A stretch of DNA of 64,000 nt from the NCBI GenBank assembly GCA_032622095.1, contig CP136069.1:83350958-83414957 (forward strand), written 5' to 3'. Of this stretch, positions 57,896 to 64,000 are shown in pieces; the stretch's first letter is position 1, and each line of letters starts with the position of its first letter. This stretch comes from Siphonodentalium dalli (Eukaryota > Mollusca > Scaphopoda > Gadilida > Siphonodentaliidae). The notes under the pieces were generated by a model. That model was not told where the DNA came from. It did not search any database and was given only the letters and a program-made list of their open reading frames with translations. The translations under genes and the position numbers were made by a program.

Positions 57896-58004
57896 GCATG
57901 TCCTACTATGGGTATATCGACCGTTACCTCTCTGGACTGTACAACTCTCCTTCGCTGTTCTCATGTTTCTCAAGGCCATCTTACAGATATATATCTCAAC
58001 TAAG
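57896..58004 (+). CDS. KCNT: KCNT/Slo2 exon 6: transmembrane segment S2
   Basis: Acceptor TTTTTTCAATGTTTAG and donor CTAAGGTGAGA. One base completes tryptophan 167, then 36 codons to residue 203, ending in phase 0. It encodes HVLLWVYRPLPLWTVQ, then a hydrophobic S2 helix to IYISTK. The W(V)xR..PLWxxQ signature at the start of S2 and the Y(I/L)SxK ending are conserved in KCNT channels. The S1-S2 linker formed here is only about 20 residues, so an additional small exon in the 6-kb intron upstream cannot be ruled out, although the phases already match. Confidence 0.92.
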
Positions 58005-58274
58005 GTGAGAGTCCTATACAATTGGTATATGAAAATGAATAATGACTTCAATATTTATATAAAAGGTGCTCAAGGAATTCGAAGAAGTTCCATGAGAATA
58101 ATTATATTTTGAAATTCCAATCAGATCATGAAAATAAACATTAGAAATAGTCACAGCATGCAGCAGCATGAAGAAATATTTCCCAAAATGGAGAAATTGG
58201 GGTAAAACAATTGAACAAAATCAATATATTCTCTTGAATAATGGATATTTTGCTCAAGATTATTTGCGGTCATT

Positions 58275-58350
58275 TTAACCCTTCCATGACTGGAAATTCC
58301 TGAAATTTTGTGCCAATGCATTCTCTTATATATGAGACTCTCACATAGGG
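58275..58350. repeat. family C MITE, left fragment cut by family A
   Basis: TTAACCCTTCCATGACTGGA and half a hairpin, then an abrupt switch to family A sequence. Confidence 0.8.
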
Positions 58351-58449
58351 AGCTCAGTGAACGGCAACAAGCCATATTTCCGACTAAATCCTGAAAAATT
58401 ACCCATAATTCTGCTGTGGTTAAAGGAGTCGATTATTTAGGGCATTACT
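58351..58449. repeat. family A MITE, right arm
   Basis: GGCAACAAGCCATATTTCCG through GATTATTTAGGGCATTACTA. Confidence 0.85.
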
Positions 58450-58890
58450 ATACTTATCTCAGTTAAACAAACTAATCATTGAGTACACAGGCACCTTTCC
58501 CACTCAAAGAATGTAGCATTCAACTAATATTACCGAAGATTCTAGCCATGCCAATCATACCATTTTAGAAAACAAAACATCTGAACTCCGAATAAATGTA
58601 AATATTTACACCTTAATTCAGGACGTTTTTTCGCAGACAAACGAACAGCAATGATTCTGCCAAATAGAGTTACTGCATGTAATTCATATATAGGAATGAC
58701 TGCCTGCTGATAATTAACATTTCGTAAAAATAACTACTTTATTTTTGTGTTCCCAATCGATCACCCCAGCTGAGTGTTTCACATCACTTTAATTGTTACC
58801 ATAATTACAATCAATCAAATACCAGGCCTTGTTGAATCAAATTTATGTTTTTAAGTCCTGAATGTTTTTGTTTTCTCTTCTTTCCGGCAG

Positions 58891-58965
58891 GGTACAAGGT
58901 TGAATTCGATCATCAGACTATCATTCTTACTTGAGCTGTTATGTGTAATACCACTGATGGTCACA
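58891..58965 (+). CDS. KCNT: KCNT/Slo2 exon 7: transmembrane segment S3
   Basis: Acceptor CTTTCCGGCAG and donor CACAGTAAGTA; 75 nt, phase 0 on both sides. It encodes residues 204-228: GTRLNSIIRLSF followed by LLELLCVIPLMVT. This matches the S2-S3 linker and S3 of KCNT, where a GN-(x5)-R(V/I)xF(V/I)LE(M/I)(I/x)NxxPFI pattern is found. In this protein the conserved NxLPFI reads CVIPLM. Confidence 0.92.
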
Positions 58966-59153
58966 GTAAGTATGAATGCTTTGTTTGCTTAATTGCTTTA
59001 GTTCTAATGAGTAATTCTAGCGTGATGATAATATCTAGCAATATTCATCCCCTGAAAATGAGTTTTGATGTCTTTTCTATTTTTCTATTGTGAAGTGGTT
59101 AGTTATCATTTGAAATATCCCAATTTTGTCCTACAACCCATGGAATGGGGCAT

Positions 59154-59177
59154 TTTACATATATATATATATATATT
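59154..59177. repeat. (AT)n microsatellite
   Basis: Run of about ten AT dinucleotides immediately before the family F copy. Confidence 0.9.
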
Positions 59178-59192
59178 CCAGGGTTCAAAGGG

Positions 59193-59680
59193 TTAAAGGT
59201 ACTCAATCCGAACAGAAGGTCCCCATCTCAACAGATTCCAACAACAACAATCCGATCAGAGGGTCCTATATTACTATTTCTTTGGCTTTGGGGGTAAAAA
59301 ATATTTGATTCGAGTCGAGGAACCCATCAAACAAAGCTCAGAGTTATTAGATATTGATTTTTGAAATTTGTTATTTACTCGAGATGAGTACTAATAATTG
59401 CCTTCAACTGCCGTAATCTGCTCGGGATGTGTACACCAAAATCTATTCAAACAGACAAGGATGGATAACTCTAAAATCAAGTGGTAATAATAACGCAATT
59501 TTGACTGAGTTCTGGGCCAGAAAGTATTCCCGATAATGAAAAATAATAGATTTCTAAAATCGATATCTAACAAATCTGAGCTTTGATGGGTGACTTCCTC
59601 GACTCGAATCAAATATTTTTGACCCCCGAAGCCATTGAAATAGTAATTGAGAGGAGTTTTATCGGATTGAGTACCTTTAA
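59193..59680. mobile_element. family F TTAA element (copy 2)
   Basis: TTAAAGGTACTCAATCCG to CGGATTGAGTACCTTTAA. Nearly identical to 36449-36925, but with a small internal duplication (TAATTGCC). Its right TTAA is shared with the adjoining family D element. Confidence 0.95.
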
Positions 59681-60075
59681 CCCTTTACCCAACAGAAGGG
59701 CCCTGTGCCAATGCATTCTCTTATATATGCGAGTCGACCATAGGTCGCCTCGCATATATAAGAGAATGCATTGGCTTAACACATTAAAAATTATAAAATT
59801 GTTAAAGAATGTAAGAAAAAATGGTAAAAAGTGTTAAAAAAAGATTTTTTTTAGGCCAATGCATTCTCTTATATATGCGAGGCGACCTATGGTCGACTCG
59901 CATATATAAGAGAATGCATTGGCACAGGGCATAACTGTAACCATCACAATGTGGTCAATGAGCCGGTTCCAATGATATCCATACTTGTATGGTTCTATTG
60001 AGACAGATCGAAGATATTTTAGGCTGTTGAATCTTTATTTGGCCGGTTTGGCCGGTTTGTTGGGTAAAGGGTTAA
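59677..60075. mobile_element. family D TTAA MITE (copy 3), inverted
   Basis: TTAACCCTTTACCCAACAG to GGGTAAAGGGTTAA, in reverse orientation relative to copies 1 and 2. A poly-G run follows at 60076-60088. Confidence 0.95.
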
Positions 60076-60241
60076 GGGGGGGGGGGGGGTGGAAAAATGT
60101 TAGTTTTTTTTCAAAAGCTTGACTTATGATTTGAAGAGGGGCGGTTGACAGGTGGGCGTGTTTGTTACATCAAATACTTTGTGAGTGGTATCAAACATGA
60201 AGTGGGGGAGATGAGATAAACAAATAATATTATGTTTGCAG

Positions 60242-60328
60242 GTGTGTAATCCTATGAGCTGGAAGGATTTATTCATACCATTGTTCCTCAATTGCTGGTT
60301 AGGTAAAGCGGCATTACAAAGAATGTTG
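60242..60328 (+). CDS. KCNT: KCNT/Slo2 exon 8: S3-S4 linker and S4
   Basis: Acceptor TTATGTTTGCAG and donor GTTGGTGAGCA; 87 nt, phase 0 on both sides. It encodes residues 229-257: VCNPMSWKDLFIPLFLNCWL then GKAALQRML. The LF(I/V)PxFLNCWLxKxAL motif is highly diagnostic for S4 of KCNT/Slo2 channels, whose S4 lacks the regular arginine ladder of Kv channels. The next expected exon (S5, pore with a GYGD-type filter, RCK domains) was not found in the remaining 3.7 kb. Confidence 0.95.
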
Positions 60329-60377
60329 GTGAGCATTTATATATTGTAAACTGATATTGTAGATTTCAGAAATAGTT

Positions 60378-61030
60378 TATTTGGCCAGAAGAATTGAGAC
60401 TTCCGTATATATGTCCGCTATAGATTCGAGAACTGCTGGGCCGATTGAACCCAAACTTGCTGTGTAAGGGTAAAAATCCACAGGCAGTCCACTCGGACTA
60501 ATCGCAAGCTCATGCGACCACTCCTTCACCCTTCAACTGCCACCGTAATGGGGATTGATGGGTTAATCGCGTGATAATTAATGAGCGTTTGTATATGAGG
60601 CGTCGCTATTAAAGAGCGTTTATCTACTTTAGTGAAAATATATGGCATTTGACCGTCTCGAAAACTAGGGATATCGAGACGAAATTTCTTACTTAGGGGT
60701 TCCAAGGGACGGGTCAGTTTGTCCTCCCGAGGTGACCTTGACCTTGAAACAGGTACCCACAAATGACCTTGGGCGATATCTCGGTAGTCAGCTGTGACAT
60801 CGATGTGAAATTTGTTGTGTGTGGTCAACTCGGGACGGGAAATATTTTTGTCGGGTTATTTTGTCCACCCTACATGACCTTGACACGGGTACTCGCAAAT
60901 GACCTTGGGCGATATTTCGGGCATCAGCGGTGGCAGCGACGTATGGGGTTACCTTGAAAAAATAAAATTAATGGATCGACCAAAGCCATGGGACGAATCC
61001 CGCCACTTAATCTGATAGTGATATATATAT
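60378..61030. repeat. repeat related to the 37.2-38.0 kb Helitron-like element
   Basis: Contains GAGACTTCCGTATATATG, then two diverged units with CGCAAATGACCTTGGGCGAT (60749, 60893). These recall CGCAAATGACATTGGGCTAT at 37691. Ends not resolved. Confidence 0.45.
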
Positions 61031-61040
61031 AGAGGATCTT

Positions 61041-61170
61041 CGAGTCCCCCGTTTATAGTAAAATTTTGAAAACAAGTCCAGTAAATTAGGTCTGGACTGA
61101 CCCTTTGGCGAGGTCCAGACCTAATTTAGTTGTCAAGTTTTGTAAATTTCTCCATAAACTGGGGACGAGT
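61041..61170. repeat. imperfect hairpin (~130 bp)
   Basis: CGAGTCCCCCGTTTATAG and TAAATTAGGTCTGGAC pair with GTCCAGACCTAATTTA and ATAAACTGGGGACGAG around a 12-15 base loop. Confidence 0.85.
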
Positions 61171-63095
61171 TATAGATTCTATTTATTACTTGATCCAAAA
61201 CCTCCGTAAAACAATAAATGGGACATGAAACCCTAAGGCTTCTAATATGATCATGTACGTAAACGTAATTTGCGCCCGCTTGTTTCTGTTCATGGAATTA
61301 TCGGATGAATTGTTATCTGTATAGAAGGATTTGATGATAAACCCTAAGGGTGGATACACACATGCATGTAATCTCTGTAATTATCGTGTATTTGGCGTTT
61401 TACATGGATCATACAGACGATGTAATATGTGTCCACTGACAACCCAATCATTGCCTACGTGTTGAACGCACTGATTTCTAGTTATAATTAAGTCGGAATG
61501 TAGATAAGCCTTTATCTTGGACCGAGTCGCCAGGCCACTTAAAATAATTGTTCGTGTGATAACCCATGTGGTAGACTTTCTATTTAAATAATTACCAGTC
61601 CTCTCTTATTTATAGCAGTGGTGGATTAGGATTTCCCCGACGCATGCAGGGGCTATATGGCCTAAAATTCCTTAAATCGACATGTAGTTTGCAATCAAAT
61701 CGAAAAAATAAATTTTCGATATGCCGGTTATCATCATCATAATATGAAAATATAGTATGTGTGGAATGTGTCACGTTAAAATGAGCACCGGAGGATCATG
61801 TTCCTATTTTTCAGATGCCATGAAAACGGTAGGCATTTTTATGCATGTTTTCTCCGTTACCAACCCGAAAAGGTAGCATATGGTTACGTGCAGTCCATTT
61901 AAACATGTGGCAACAGTTTTATATTGTCAGAATCAATACACAATGGTGGCTATAGTCACATGCATGCAATTTTATAAAATACTCATGATTCTAGCTGTCA
62001 CTAGCCATATATTTAGGGTCAATGCCTACCCGTATATCTTAGGATTACCGTGCAATTAAAAATTCATTCCGAATCGAACACTCTCTATCACTCTTTAGTC
62101 TCTATATGGTTTATAAACAGACAAAATTGGCCAATTTCTTATGTGGGGATATATACGTTTTCGAAAACAAAACATGAGGAAAATATTGATGTGGCGTTTG
62201 TGATATGCGACACACATATATTACAGTGGGCGTGGTAACGGAGAAAACACATTTTGGGTCTTTATGTTCCTAAATATTGCGAATCGTTGATACACACTAA
62301 ATTTTGAATAATATGTGACACAAACGTGTTCGGTTGAATTTCTAACTTCGCTGGAAACATATTAACTATTATTTGAAACTACATGCATATAGTCCCGTGT
62401 ACTTTGAATGTGTATGTGTTTCCAGTAAACCCATATCATTGATCTATGCTGGTGCACACAATTATGTGCATCTAAAAATAAGACCTGCATAATCATGCCA
62501 TTCAATTTTATTTAATTACATAAATATAAGAATGTGTTAATATATGTCGAACAAGGAATACCTGACAATTCAAACGCCCGATGTAATATTAGCATGGACA
62601 TGATGGTAACGGAGAAAAAACCTATATATAGTTATATACGACATGTATGCAAGTTTATGAATGAGGAATATTTTGCTATACTCAAACCGGTTTTGGACAA
62701 GTTTCCAAAACAAGACAGTCAATGACTGTGTGGTCGCTCACCAGACTGCAAAGAATGATAAGACTGGGACTCTGGAGATCACAACAGTCAGAACTTTTCA
62801 TAATCACTTTAAAAGAAGTAGATCTAAACAGGATATGTGGCTAGAGAGACTTCACGTATGTATATTGGTGAAAATCCACCTTGAAATTACCAACTGTACA
62901 CTACTGATCACCCCTCCTCCAGCTCAACAAGTCCCCTCCCGACTGGGCTTCAGACTCCCAAGTCTTAGGTTGGAATTTCACAACCGACAATTCGAAATTA
63001 ATTTTAAATAGCTAGTAGCCTTCAATTAATTCCTGCCTATATAAATCAATATAATAAATGTCATCGTTACTAGTGTCATCACATTGAGTCTATAT
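61171..63095. other. intronic sequence, unassigned
   Basis: No KCNT S5 exon was found. A 116-residue frame at 62661-63011 is unlike any family I know and lacks splice-site or repeat context. Confidence 0.4.
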
Positions 63096-63104
63096 GTCTA
63101 AACA

Positions 63105-63765
63105 TGACAAACACGTGAAATTATCACCGTTGTCAAAGACACCGTAATCCTCTCCGCAACATTCATGAAACCACTTGCCACAATCTGAGCACAACACCCA
63201 TTCGTCGCGTTTACTGGGGTCGAGTGGATCATCATAAACCCATCCTCACTTCCCACAAGGATACGCATCTTGACAGTTATTTTCCGCACTCTTTTTTGAA
63301 GCTCGCTTGCCTTTGATGACCGTGGACCATTATAGACTCGCGAACATGTGGTGCAGACATCGTTGTAAACTTCCAATTGCATTTCAGTTCGGATTCACCA
63401 TTTGAAGCTAGAAACTTTAAACAATTGGCGCAGAAACATGACGTTTCTCTGGTAGCGGTGCCGTTTGCGTGTTTGGTAGGAATAACCGCGTGTACCTTGA
63501 GTGTTCTAGGAACGGGTAGGACATCGGGAAAACCAATTACAGGGCGATTTCGTTGAGGTGAATAAATGCGACATTAACCTTGGTGTGATTGCCCAATCAC
63601 AAAATGCGGCGGTGTTCTGTATCACACATTTACCGGTCTTCAATGCAACGTCAACCAACCTCTTGGATGTCCCTCCAACTCCATCACACGGCCCCTTTCC
63701 ATGACCTGCTTCCAATTATTGCCAGGTAGCTTTCACGCCCATCTTAGAATGATTACTGACAAGGA
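63105..63765 (-). pseudogene. transposon-type protein C-terminus with PHD-like finger, frameshifted
   Basis: Read on the - strand and moving right to left, one frame gives KMGVKATWQ, a stop, then EAGHGKGPCDGVGGTSKRLV. The GHGKGxCDGxGGTxKR motif recurs in uncharacterised multi-copy proteins of marine invertebrates. After frameshifts comes RTLKVHAVIPT with ETSCFCANC. Finally DEWVLCSDCGKWFHECC is followed by a Cys-x2-Cys (TCLSC), a PHD-like Cys4-His-Cys3 arrangement (with an extra Cys) at the C-terminus, and a stop. At least two frameshifts and one stop break it. It is probably a dead copy of a mobile or amplified gene; the N-terminal part lies beyond the window if it exists. Confidence 0.65.
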
Positions 63766-64000
63766 AGAAGATATGTCTGTTTCACTATTGGCTGGTGGGT
63801 GAATCCGAAATGCATAGTGGATGTATTTGACACCAGGAACAATATATAACACCCTTTGTTTGACCTAAATCGGCCAAGGGGCTGAGAGATAGCATGGGTG
63901 TCCTATTTTGAACCCCTCTGGACAGCGACAATTCTGGATCAGGTTGAGGTGTGTGAGGTATTTGGAATGATCACCCGATTATATGCGCCTTTGTTTAACC

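Noticed and set aside
57777-58112. 111-residue frame covering KCNT exon 6
   Set aside because: Only the part between the splice sites at 57896 and 58004 is coding; the hydrophobic upstream part is intron.
62661-63011. 116-residue frame after the last KCNT exon
   Set aside because: It does not resemble the S5/pore region expected next and matches no family I know.

Overview
This is AT-rich nuclear DNA from an animal, most likely a marine invertebrate. It has short exons with GT-AG splice sites, long introns and very dense small DNA transposons. The long tandem-core repeats, with ends starting TAGCTCAACTT or made of GTCCGT runs, recall mollusc and other marine invertebrate genomes, but I cannot fix the phylum. 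No prokaryotic gene organisation, CRISPR array, rRNA or functional tRNA gene was found.

One host gene can be reconstructed, on the + strand from about 23.95 kb to beyond 60.33 kb. It is the 5' part of a Slo2/KCNT-type (sodium-activated) potassium channel. Eight exons (23952-24033, 25666-25725, 48369-48549, 49628-49707, 51822-51918, 57896-58004, 58891-58965, 60242-60328) join in compatible phases into 257 codons. They cover an acidic/serine-rich N-terminus, the pre-S1 segment and S1 to about S4. The pore, RCK domains and C-terminus must lie beyond the window. The six downstream exons are firm; the first two (N-terminal) are predictions from splice signals and phase. A 22.6-kb intron separates exons 2 and 3.

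Region by region: 1-23.9 kb has no recognisable host gene and is filled with repeats, including a 2.8-kb element with 57-bp terminal inverted repeats, a LINE 3' end and tandem-core elements. 24-48.4 kb (introns 1 and 2) holds two satellite-like arrays of ~155-163-bp units (33.1-35.8 and 38.1-39.5 kb), a tRNA-like SINE/satellite (39.6-41.25 kb) and a 5.5-kb near-palindrome (42.4-47.9 kb) whose arms carry a duplicated degenerate coding module. 48.4-60.3 kb alternates KCNT exons with transposons, among them a hAT element with 8-bp target duplications. 60.3-64 kb is intron, ending in a frameshifted transposon-type gene with a PHD-like finger on the - strand.

The repeats are the remarkable part. 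Several short families share TTAACCCTTT-type termini and TTAA targets (piggyBac-like MITEs). They nest, abut and share single TTAA sites, and they are themselves interrupted by a Helitron-like element and a hAT element, so a relative insertion order can be read directly from the sequence. Family letters (A to N) are mine.
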